Source: Methylovulum sp. (lineage in GTDB: Bacteria; Pseudomonadota; Gammaproteobacteria; Methylococcales; Methylomonadaceae). From it: a DNA stretch of 17,437 nucleotides. This document shows, in pieces, positions 1 to 7,680 of the stretch; the first letter of the stretch is position 1; every line of letters starts with the position of its first letter. Position numbers and translations under genes: made by a program. The DNA lies in assembly GCA_016919605.1 (NCBI GenBank), contig JACXTQ010000347.1, positions 1 through 17,437 on the forward strand. Direction: 5' to 3'. Below the pieces are notes generated by a model, which saw only the letters and a program-made list of their open reading frames with translations, ran no database searches and was not told the DNA's origin.

Positions 1-1803
1 GATAAAAAACGGAATCATCGGCACGTTATGCGTAGAGTAAGACGTACCCGCCGCAATCCAGTCACACAGGCCGCCCGCTTCGTTAATACCTTCCTGCAAA
101 ATTTGCCCGTGCTTGTCTTCTTTGTAGAACATCAGCTCTTTGGCATCTTGCGGCGTATATAATTGGCCGACTTGTGACCAAATGCCCAACTGCCGGAACA
201 TACCCTCCATACCAAAGGTTCTGGACTCATCCGGCACAATAGGCACAATCCGTTTGCCAATATTTTTGTCTTTAGCGAGGATGTTGATCAGGCGTACAAA
301 AGCCATCGTGGTGGAGATTTCGCGGCCTTCGCCACTGGCTTCCAACAAGGCCTTAAAATCACTTAATACCGGCACGTCCAAGGCGTAAGACTTGCTTCGG
401 CGTGATGGCAGGTGGCCGCCAAGGTCGGCACGGCGCTTAAGCATATACTCCAGCTCTTTGGAACCTTCAGCGAAAGTCAGGTAAGGCATTTCATGGAGTT
501 GGTCGTCAGTGACCGGCAACTCGTAACGGTCGCGGAAATGGGTGAGCGAACTAGGGCTCATTTTTTTCTGTTGGTGGGTGATATTTTGCGCTTGGCCGGA
601 TTCGCCCATGCCGTAACCCTTAATGGTTTTCGCCAGAATCACGGTCGGCTGACCTTTGTGGTTGACGGCGGCATGGAAGGCGGCATAAACCTTAGCGGGA
701 TCATGCCCACCTCGGTTCAGCTCCCAAATGTCACGGTCAGACCAATCGGCGACCATCGCTTTCAGCTCAGGGCTGTTGAAAAAGTATTCCCGGACATAGC
801 CGCCATCTTTAGCCTTAAAGGTTTGGAAATCACCGTCCACACACTCCATCATGCGGGCGATCAGCAAGCCTTGTTTGTCACGTGCCAGCAAAGTATCCCA
901 ACGTTGCCCCCAAACCACCTTGATGACATTCCAACCCGCACCTCGGAATTCACTTTCCAGCTCTTGGATGATTTTGCCATTGCCGCGTACCGGCCCGTCC
1001 AAACGTTGCAAATTGCAGTTGACGACAAAAATTAGGTTGTCCAGTTTCTCGCGTCCAGCCATACCAATGGCACCCAGTGATTCCGGCTCATCCGTCTCGC
1101 CATCACCTAAGAAACTCCATACCTTACGGTTGGCGGTGTCGGCAAAGCCACGATCTTGCAAATAACGCATGAATCGCGCCTGATAAATCGCCATAATGGG
1201 TCCCAAACCCATAGATACGGTTGGGAATTGCCAGAAATCCTGCATCAGCCACGGATGCGGATAAGAAGACAGGCCATTACCATTGACTTCTTGGCGGAAA
1301 TTATCCATCTGCTCTTGGCTAAGGCGACCCATCAAAAAAGCGCGGGCATAATCGCCGGGAGTCAAATGGCCCTGAGTATAGATCAAATCACCACCATGCT
1401 GGTCGCTGGCAGCATGCCAAAAATGATTGTAGCCGACATCATACAATGTCGCCGCCGAAGCGAAGCTGGCGATATGACCACCGACATTAGTGTATTTGTT
1501 GGCGCGTAACACCATCATCATGGCATTCCAGCGCACATAAGAACGGATTTTTTGTTCTATGGTCGCATCGCCTGGAAATTGCGCTTGACGGTCAACAGGA
1601 ATCGTATTGAGATAAGCTGTATTCGCGCTAAACGGAATATCAAACCCTGAATGCCGCGTCACGGCAACCAGTTGCTCAATCAGAAAATGGGCGCGTTCGC
1701 TGCCGTCCTGTTCCAGTACGGATTGCAACGCTTCAATCCACTCTTTAGTTTCTGCCGGATCAATATCATTTTGTCCGGTAATTTCTGATATTAGACTATT
1801 CAT
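1..1803 (-). CDS. aceE: Pyruvate dehydrogenase E1 component, homodimeric type (partial, C-terminus beyond left edge)
   Basis: E1 of the pyruvate dehydrogenase complex: the thiamine diphosphate enzyme that decarboxylates pyruvate and acetylates the lipoyl group of E2 in the cytoplasm. The minus strand is open for exactly 601 codons from ATG at 1801-1803 to the window edge. The family is about 885 residues, so roughly the last third is missing because the window ends, not because the gene is broken. Visible landmarks: GDGETDEPES at about 233-242 followed by NCN at 262-264 (the ThDP/Mg motif), the conserved SMGLGP at 197-202, KGYGMG at 395-400 with THQQKKM at 409-415 (H410 matches the active-site His of E. 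coli AceE), and the run from RTFGMEG (528-534) through QEGINE to TSYST near the edge. An AGGA ribosome site lies about 9 bases before the ATG. aceF and lpd, if adjacent, would lie to the left outside the window. Confidence 0.97.
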   Translation of the reverse strand, partial: MNSLISEITGQNDIDPAETKEWIEALQSVLEQDGSERAHFLIEQLVAVTRHSGFDIPFSANTAYLNTIPVDRQAQFPGDATIEQKIRSYVRWNAMMMVLRANKYTNVGGHIASFASAATLYDVGYNHFWHAASDQHGGDLIYTQGHLTPGDYARAFLMGRLSQEQMDNFRQEVNGNGLSSYPHPWLMQDFWQFPTVSMGLGPIMAIYQARFMRYLQDRGFADTANRKVWSFLGDGETDEPESLGAIGMAGREKLDNLIFVVNCNLQRLDGPVRGNGKIIQELESEFRGAGWNVIKVVWGQRWDTLLARDKQGLLIARMMECVDGDFQTFKAKDGGYVREYFFNSPELKAMVADWSDRDIWELNRGGHDPAKVYAAFHAAVNHKGQPTVILAKTIKGYGMGESGQAQNITHQQKKMSPSSLTHFRDRYELPVTDDQLHEMPYLTFAEGSKELEYMLKRRADLGGHLPSRRSKSYALDVPVLSDFKALLEASGEGREISTTMAFVRLINILAKDKNIGKRIVPIVPDESRTFGMEGMFRQLGIWSQVGQLYTPQDAKELMFYKEDKHGQILQEGINEAGGLCDWIAAGTSYSTHNVPMIPFFI

Positions 1804-2131
1804 TATGGTTAATCCTGTTGGGTTCGATCCTGTGGGGGTTTAGCGTAGCGGCATGACTTAACTGGAGTTAAAAAGGCCATTGATTAGAGCCATCCTATTT
1901 GGGTTGGTGATACCTGAGCGGGGAGGACGGGCGGGATTTTCAACACACTTTTTAAAGTCATTGCTTGAAATAGGCTGATGGCGATGGCCTTAGGCAACAA
2001 CGCCTGTTAAGAAATACACGGATAGTACGACATAGTATATACAAATGACGGGAAGCAATGCACTCGTTTTAATAAATTTGCCTCAGCAGACCTATGTAAA
2101 AAAGCAATTTAACAAAACTCGCCGACACAGC

Positions 2132-2160
2132 CGACAAAAAACAACGCCGCTTCAGCAGGC
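2132..2160 (-). terminator. Possible Rho-independent terminator of the GGDEF-EAL gene
   Basis: Read on the minus strand, a GC-rich stem (GCC-GC against GC-GGC with one bulged base and a TGAA loop, 2146-2160) is followed by GTTGTTTTTT. The run of T residues right after the stem is the expected layout, about 65 bases after the stop codon of the upstream gene. The stem is short, so confidence is moderate. Confidence 0.45.
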
Positions 2161-2176
2161 GGTAGCCAAGATTTCC

Positions 2177-2200
2177 TTAGTTTGGGGAAACCAAACCTAA
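2177..2200. repeat. Hairpin just past the GGDEF-EAL stop codon
   Basis: TTAG-TTTGG and CCAAACCTAA form a 9-pair stem with one bulged base and a five-base loop. No T-run follows on either strand, so it is more likely a 3'-end stabilising structure or part of a bipartite termination region together with 2132-2160 than a terminator by itself. Confidence 0.4.
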
Positions 2201-2224
2201 TTGTCGCTTAAGTTAGCCTGATGC

Positions 2225-4615
2225 TCACAAAAGCCCCCTATCAAAAGACCCCTTGTCAAAAGGCGACACCGGCAAGGCTCGTTTTTGGCTGCTGGTCAGG
2301 TGCTGTTGCGCCTCCTTAGCCAACAATTTTGTCATATCTTGGGTGGGCAAAGGTTTGCTGAAAAAATAGCCTTGGATAATGTCACAACCGCGATGGGTCA
2401 GGTATTCCAATTGCTGTTCGGTTTCCACACCTTCGGCAATGATCTTTTGCCCTAAAGAATGCCCCATTTCAATAATTGCCGAGGTCAGACGGGCATCTTT
2501 GGATTCCACGGTCATTTCGCGGATGAACGACTGGTCTATTTTCAGCACATCTATCGGGAAACTTTTCAGGTAGGACAATGAGGAATAGCCAGTACCAAAA
2601 TCATCCAACGCGATCTTAATGCCCATTTTTTTCAGCCGCTGCAATTGCAGTTCAATTTGCTTGATGTCACCAACTAACATGGATTCGGTGATCTCCAACT
2701 CCAAATGCTTAGATTCGATCTGAGCTTGAGCCAGTGCGTCTTCCACCGACTTAAGAAAATTGTTGTCAGTGAATTGCCGTGCCGAGACATTCACCGACAC
2801 TTGCTTTAGGGGATAGTCGGCCAACAACCATTTTTTCATTTGCAAGCAGGCGGTTTTCATTATCCATTCGCCAATTTCTACGATTAATCCAGTCTCCTCG
2901 GCAATCGAGATAAACTTGTCGGGCGGTATCATGGTCGGTGGTTTGGTCGAACCCTGAAACCAGCGGATCAGGACTTCCGCACCAAAAATAGTCCGGCTGG
3001 CGGCATAATATTGGGGCTGGTAATACAATTGCAATTCATTTTTCTCAAGAGCCTTACGTAAGTTCAACTCCATCAGTAAGCGATCTTGGGTCGCCGCCGC
3101 GTAATCTTTTTTGTAAAACTGATAATTGTTGCGACCTTGCTTTTTAGCCTCGTACATAGCAATGTCAGCATGTTTGAGCAATACCTCAGCCACCGCACCA
3201 TCATCAGGATAGATGGAAATGCCGACACTAGCTCCGATAAAGACCTCGCGGCTTTGGATATAAAACACTTCCGACAACTTATGGATAATCTCGCCGGCAA
3301 TCATCGATGCCGAATATAAAGCCTGTTCATGGGCGGTTTGGTTAAGCCTTAGCAAGGCAAATTCATCACCGCTTAAACGCGCCACCACGTCATCATCGTG
3401 CATAATGGCACGCAACCTCACCGCCGCCTCTTTTAGCAAGGTGTTGCCGGCATCGTGACCTAAAGAATCATTGACCGTTTTAAAGCGATCCAAATCAATA
3501 AAGAAAATCACCGCAAAATAGGACTGATGTTTGACGGATTTCAAAAATTGGTTGAGGCGGTCAAAAAACACAACTCGATTCACCAAACCGGTCAAATCGT
3601 CATAATGGGCAATTTGCATCACCCGTTGTTCAGATTGCTTTTGGGTCGTTATATCAAACAACGTGGCAAAATAACTGACTTCCTGACCTTCTTGGGCAAT
3701 GGCGATAATATCCAGCTTAACTGGAAACCGCTTGCCGTTTTTATGTCGACAATTCAATTCCCCTGACCACAACACTTCTTGCTCGTTATTAAAAAAATCC
3801 GTGCGCAACAGATCAATCTGGTCATCAATAATCCCCGATAGGGGGTGGAGATATAATTCGTCAGACACATATCCCGTCAAGCGGGTGAACGCAGGATTCG
3901 CCCGACTAATCCGAAAATGGGCATCCAAAAATACAAAACTCAAATGACAAACCTGAAAAGCCTGTTCTACCTGGCTAAACTTATGCTTTTCCGTTTGGTT
4001 GATAAAGTGTCCAGTGATAAGCAAATGTGCGCGGTTTTGCATAATATCAAAAACGGGTGTCCTGCTAATCTCCAGAATCTCGTTTTTGTTATCTTGACGG
4101 GGAATAATTCGAGTTTCTTTAACTTTGCGCCGCAAATGCCAGGCGCTTTTGTCTTGGATGCCGCCCAACCGCAAAGCCCGTGCATTGGCTTGTGGGCAAA
4201 ATATCAGCTCTTCATCGGTTTTGCCGATGTAATCCACATCCTGCAAACTGAGACTAAGCAGATAAGCGCGGTTAGCCCGCAGCCAACGTCCATCAGCGTC
4301 TTTCAGACACAAAAAATCGGGTATATGCTCAATAACACGTAAATAATCTTGGTTTTGCGGTGATAAGACGGGCATCTGATAGCCAACCCCTTCAGCCTCA
4401 AGCTCTTCATCGCCATGTCCAAATTGGCTACGCCATTGCCAAAGATAAGCCAGTAACAAAACCATAAACGCCACGCTGTTTAATGCCAGCAAACCTTCGG
4501 GCAATTTATCCTCATAAGGCAGCACATACAGTTCTGGCACAAAGTGTACTATCGCCAGATAGCCGATATTAGCCAAGCCCAGTGCTAGCAAGCATAAAGG
4601 TATCTTATAATTCAT
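2225..4615 (-). CDS. Membrane-anchored PAS-PAS-GGDEF-EAL cyclic di-GMP signalling protein
   Basis: Bifunctional-architecture c-di-GMP enzyme of 796 residues. Two predicted membrane helices (about 5-24 and 41-61) are followed by two PAS-like sensor domains (about 90-205 and 213-325), a GGDEF domain (about 335-495) and an EAL domain (about 510-768). The GGDEF signature is SGDEF (415-419). The surrounding DLDRFK and NDSLGHDAGN motifs are intact, so cyclase activity is possible, but the inhibitory RxxD site reads HDDD (406-409). The EAL domain has EVL (547-549), N609, the Glu of ITES (644), DDFGTGYS (671-678), K692 and EGVET (728-732), so phosphodiesterase activity is likely. The start ATG at 4613-4615 has no strong ribosome site. 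The last 13 or so residues are encoded by a short tandem repeat (2228-2263), so the tail is probably not functional. The signal sensed and the net activity cannot be read from sequence. Confidence 0.9.
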   Translation of the reverse strand: MNYKIPLCLLALGLANIGYLAIVHFVPELYVLPYEDKLPEGLLALNSVAFMVLLLAYLWQWRSQFGHGDEELEAEGVGYQMPVLSPQNQDYLRVIEHIPDFLCLKDADGRWLRANRAYLLSLSLQDVDYIGKTDEELIFCPQANARALRLGGIQDKSAWHLRRKVKETRIIPRQDNKNEILEISRTPVFDIMQNRAHLLITGHFINQTEKHKFSQVEQAFQVCHLSFVFLDAHFRISRANPAFTRLTGYVSDELYLHPLSGIIDDQIDLLRTDFFNNEQEVLWSGELNCRHKNGKRFPVKLDIIAIAQEGQEVSYFATLFDITTQKQSEQRVMQIAHYDDLTGLVNRVVFFDRLNQFLKSVKHQSYFAVIFFIDLDRFKTVNDSLGHDAGNTLLKEAAVRLRAIMHDDDVVARLSGDEFALLRLNQTAHEQALYSASMIAGEIIHKLSEVFYIQSREVFIGASVGISIYPDDGAVAEVLLKHADIAMYEAKKQGRNNYQFYKKDYAAATQDRLLMELNLRKALEKNELQLYYQPQYYAASRTIFGAEVLIRWFQGSTKPPTMIPPDKFISIAEETGLIVEIGEWIMKTACLQMKKWLLADYPLKQVSVNVSARQFTDNNFLKSVEDALAQAQIESKHLELEITESMLVGDIKQIELQLQRLKKMGIKIALDDFGTGYSSLSYLKSFPIDVLKIDQSFIREMTVESKDARLTSAIIEMGHSLGQKIIAEGVETEQQLEYLTHRGCDIIQGYFFSKPLPTQDMTKLLAKEAQQHLTSSQKRALPVSPFDKGSFDRGLL
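2228..2263. repeat. Short tandem CAAAAG-NCCCC repeat overlapping the GGDEF-EAL 3' end
   Basis: Units CAAAAGCCCCCTAT (2228-2241) and CAAAAGACCCCTTGT (2242-2256) are followed by a partial CAAAAGG (2257-2263). The repeat encodes the last codons of the upstream gene, including SPFDKG and FDRG. It resembles the kind of low-complexity purine/pyrimidine repeat that is often dispersed in intergenic DNA. Confidence 0.6.
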
Positions 4616-4814
4616 ACGTTATAACAACCCTGTAGCAAGCCATGTTAAATATATAGCCGTATAACTGCATCTGCTTTTAGTTAAAGGTTAGAAACATAGC
4701 ATAACAAAAGGTAATCGTCCAAATTCATGCCTACAACACCCAAAACTTACACCTTGGCCGCCTAACCCGCTTTTGCTTATCCGCTGGGCAATAATGGTCT
4801 ATTATCCTTTTTGA
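4616..4814. other. Intergenic spacer upstream of the GGDEF-EAL gene
   Basis: 199 bases between the end of hpnN and the GGDEF-EAL start, both minus strand. It presumably holds the promoter of the latter and the end of the hpnN transcript. I see no strong terminator or consensus promoter. Confidence 0.5.
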
Positions 4815-7484
4815 TCAAACATTTGTTTTGACATCCTTCAATACCAACTTGCTTAAGACTGGCAAAATGATAAACGTGCCCGTCATAATCCAAAAAATCC
4901 CTATCGTGATAATCAAACCCATGCTGGCAATACCTTCATGACTTGAAAACGCCAGTCCGGCAAAACTGGAGCTAGTGGTCAGGGCACCATAGAACATAGC
5001 CCGGGCTGTGCTGGACTGATACATATTCTGCTCTTCAATAGCTGAATGCCGCAACTTTTCAACCATGTGGATACCGTTATCGACACCAAAGCCCAATAAC
5101 AGCGGCAGAGCGATAATATTGGCAAAATTGATGGGGGTATGGGTCAGCACTGTACTGGCCATGGTAAACAAGCCCGCCAGCACCAAAGGGGTCATAATCA
5201 GCAAGGTATCGGTTAAGTTACGGCGAATGCTAAACAACACCAGCGCAATAGTGATTAAAGCAATAGTGATGGCCTCCTGAAAAGCGCCGACCACAGCTTT
5301 CATGGACTCCCAATACAAGACAGGCAAATCGGTCGCGTCCGGCTCTAAGGTTTGCACTTCGCTGATAAAGTGCACCATATTATCCAGATCATTCAAATCT
5401 TGTTTAGGGAATATTTGGATGCGATACCAACCTTCTTTGCTTAGCCAACGGTTTTTAATGTCGGCAGGAATATCATTAAAGGTGACTTGTGTGGCATCAA
5501 AACTGCCAAGCAGTTCATTCATCACCTGCGGTAACGTACCTAACAAGGCCGTTTGTAACTTATCGACAAACGCATGCCGATAAGGTTGCAAACGTGCGTC
5601 ATATTCAGTCTGCACACCTTGCAACTCGGTTTGGAATGCAGTCAATACAGCGATCTCGTTCGTGTTGGTCTTTTTAGGCAATACTGTGGCCAACGTCTGC
5701 AACAAATGCTTAATGGCAGGCAACGGATTGTTGTCCATATTCAACGGTGGAAATTCACGCGCCTGCAAGCCCATCGTCAAATCCATATCCTCAATCAAAG
5801 CCAATTTATCGTCTTGATCTTCTGGTTGAAAATCAAATAGGCTAACCGTTTTGTCAACACTGTCCAAAGTTGCCAATCGCTTTTGCAAAGCCTTGGCTTT
5901 TTCCGCATCCTTGACCAGCACGGTCAAGGTCATGGGCGTGGTTTCCTTGTCTTGTGTCAGCTTTTTAAAAGCAATCACCGACTCCGTATTCGGATCACGC
6001 AGGTTAATCGGATTAAAATCGGTCTTGACTTGTGGTATCAAAAACGCCGCCCCCACCGCCAAAGCCGCAACAATACCGGCGATAAGTTTGGCATGGCACA
6101 TCATTAACGCCGCCAGCTTTTCTGGTAAATGCTCAATACCTTCGGCAGAGGGGGTCGATTTAACAACCATAACCTTAGGCGTTTGCATCGGAATGATTTT
6201 CAGCATCACCGGTAAGACGATCAAGGTCACGATAAGGCAGATAAACAAACTAGTGCCCGCTAATAGACCCAATTCAGAAACCCCCTGATAATCGGTGGGG
6301 ATAAACGCATACAAGCCAATGGCGGTGGTGCCCGCACATAATAATAACGAAGGGCTGGTGGACATTAAGGTACCGATAATAGCCCGATCCTTACCGATAT
6401 GGCGATTGACGTTATCATGGTAACGCAGGCAAAAATGGATGGCATATTCGACCCCAAGCCCGATGTTGGAAACTGCAAAAGCCACTGAGATAAGGTTCAA
6501 TTCCTTGACCGCCGCCGCCGCGAACGCCCCGCACAACACCATACCCAACGCCAACGTGACGAGAGTGGCAAGGGTTAGATAGACCGAGCGATAAGCCAAC
6601 AACAAAATTCCCAGTACGACCACCACCGAAAATAAGCTGGCATTAAACGTACCCGTGCTGATGCCCGACAATTCGTCATCTTCCAACCCCACCTCCCCGC
6701 TTAACCAGACCTTAACTTCTGGCAAATCAGGTTCTTGAATTTGCGCTACCGCCTTGCGCACCGAGTCAATCGCCTCTTCGGCAGGACGGATACGGGTATA
6801 ATCAAATTTTGGCCGGACGATGATAAAGCTGTTTTTGGTAGTGACTTTTTTACTGTTGGTAATCAGCTCTTCCCAGGACAACAAGGCTTTGCCGCCATTC
6901 ATGGTCTGATGCAAAACTTCGGAAATTTTAGTGATCATGACTGGCAAATCTACCGGCACCGTAGCATTTTCGCCAGTTGAAGTCAGCGCATCATCAATAA
7001 TAGAGAAAAAACCCGATAAATGAGTTTCTTGATAAATCCGGCCAATGAAAGGCTGGGCTTCGGATAAGGTTGACGATAAATCTTGCAACTCTGGTTTATC
7101 CAAATACAACAAGCCATTGCGCCGGAAAAAGGGGTTGTCATTAGGGGTATAGACCGACTCGAAATTGACCGTGTCGGCACTGAGCAAACGGCTAAGGCGT
7201 TCGGTCGCCGATTTGGTCAACTCGGGCGTACCGGACTCCACCACCAACAATAAGGTACGTATGTCTTGCGGAAACGCCTGCTCAAAACGGCGGCTGGTTT
7301 TCTGGAACGGAGCATCGGGTGAAACTAGCTCGGTAGTGTCGGTATTGATGCTAAGGTTATTGGCGGCATAGATAAATGCCATCCAGGTACAGATACTGAC
7401 AACGAGCAAAACGAGCCAAGGATGGGCAACGCTCCACTTCCCCCAGCGGGACAATAACTGTTCACTTTGGCTTGTAAAAGACAT
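4815..7484 (-). CDS. hpnN: RND-family transporter, hopanoid biosynthesis-associated HpnN type
   Basis: 889-residue inner-membrane RND exporter of the MMPL/HpnN branch, which in studied bacteria moves hopanoids from the inner towards the outer membrane. It has the typical twofold layout: one membrane helix (about 20-40), a periplasmic loop (about 43-280), a bundle of helices (about 282-430), a further helix at 465-483, a second periplasmic loop (about 487-735) and a C-terminal bundle (about 738-880). The N-terminal loop carries stretches typical of HpnN: INTDTTEL (46-53), FPQD (71-74), FESVYTPNDNPFFRRNGLL (108-126) and EAQPFIG (142-148). Transmembrane polar motifs GVEYAIH (344-350) and GVDNGIH (800-806) sit at matching positions in the two halves. 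The ATG at 7482-7484 lacks a good ribosome site but no other start fits better. No other hopanoid gene is in the window. A general lipid exporter of the MMPL family is the alternative. Confidence 0.87.
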   Translation of the reverse strand: MSFTSQSEQLLSRWGKWSVAHPWLVLLVVSICTWMAFIYAANNLSINTDTTELVSPDAPFQKTSRRFEQAFPQDIRTLLLVVESGTPELTKSATERLSRLLSADTVNFESVYTPNDNPFFRRNGLLYLDKPELQDLSSTLSEAQPFIGRIYQETHLSGFFSIIDDALTSTGENATVPVDLPVMITKISEVLHQTMNGGKALLSWEELITNSKKVTTKNSFIIVRPKFDYTRIRPAEEAIDSVRKAVAQIQEPDLPEVKVWLSGEVGLEDDELSGISTGTFNASLFSVVVVLGILLLAYRSVYLTLATLVTLALGMVLCGAFAAAAVKELNLISVAFAVSNIGLGVEYAIHFCLRYHDNVNRHIGKDRAIIGTLMSTSPSLLLCAGTTAIGLYAFIPTDYQGVSELGLLAGTSLFICLIVTLIVLPVMLKIIPMQTPKVMVVKSTPSAEGIEHLPEKLAALMMCHAKLIAGIVAALAVGAAFLIPQVKTDFNPINLRDPNTESVIAFKKLTQDKETTPMTLTVLVKDAEKAKALQKRLATLDSVDKTVSLFDFQPEDQDDKLALIEDMDLTMGLQAREFPPLNMDNNPLPAIKHLLQTLATVLPKKTNTNEIAVLTAFQTELQGVQTEYDARLQPYRHAFVDKLQTALLGTLPQVMNELLGSFDATQVTFNDIPADIKNRWLSKEGWYRIQIFPKQDLNDLDNMVHFISEVQTLEPDATDLPVLYWESMKAVVGAFQEAITIALITIALVLFSIRRNLTDTLLIMTPLVLAGLFTMASTVLTHTPINFANIIALPLLLGFGVDNGIHMVEKLRHSAIEEQNMYQSSTARAMFYGALTTSSSFAGLAFSSHEGIASMGLIITIGIFWIMTGTFIILPVLSKLVLKDVKTNV

Positions 7485-7528
7485 ATCGGACGGTTTTAAT
7501 GTTAGAAGCTGATAAGAATAGCCGAATT

Positions 7529-7573
7529 TGTCAATCGGCGTTAAAGAATCTTGGCAAAACTAAGCTTTAACGC
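7529..7573 (-). promoter_or_regulatory. Inverted repeat and TTGACA upstream of hpnN
   Basis: A perfect 9-base inverted repeat, GCGTTAAAG (7538-7546) and CTTTAACGC (7565-7573), lies about 54 bases upstream of the hpnN start. On the minus strand it is followed four bases later by a perfect -35 hexamer TTGACA (7534-7529), but no convincing -10 at 16-18 bases is visible. On the plus strand the stem is followed by a T-run. An operator or promoter element for hpnN is plausible. Confidence 0.35.
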
Positions 7574-7582
7574 AATTTTTGG

Positions 7583-7612
7583 CATAAAATGGCGGCCAAG
7601 CAGCGGCCACCA
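7583..7612 (-). terminator. Probable terminator of the mtaD-yejF transcript
   Basis: On the minus strand TGGTGGCC pairs with GGCCGCCA (one A-C mismatch, seven-base loop, 7590-7612) and is followed directly by TTTTATG. It lies about 70 bases after the stop codon of the ABC ATPase gene, in the right orientation to end that transcript before hpnN. Confidence 0.5.
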
Positions 7613-7680
7613 GACCAAACCTTGCCTAAAAATACTTATAACTTACATTGGTATATGGTTTTGGCGTTATAATTACCGAC

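Larger units (their letters stand above)
1804..2224. other. Intergenic region between the GGDEF-EAL gene and aceE
   Basis: About 420 bases with no convincing gene in either strand. It should carry the aceE promoter (minus strand), but I see no clear -35/-10 pair. It holds a short perfect palindrome TTAACT-GG-AGTTAA at 1858-1871, about 55 bases upstream of the aceE start, which could be an operator. It also holds two hairpins near its right end that probably belong to the end of the GGDEF-EAL transcript and are listed separately. Confidence 0.6.

Noticed and set aside
412..1035. Plus-strand 207-codon frame
   Set aside because: It is an antisense shadow of aceE, whose minus-strand translation is clearly conserved.
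1858..1871. TTAACT-GG-AGTTAA palindrome as a defined regulator site for aceE
   Set aside because: The palindrome is real but does not match a regulator site I can name, so it is only mentioned in the intergenic entry.
3917..4342. Plus-strand 141-codon frame
   Set aside because: It is antisense to the PAS region of the GGDEF-EAL gene and has no recognisable domain.
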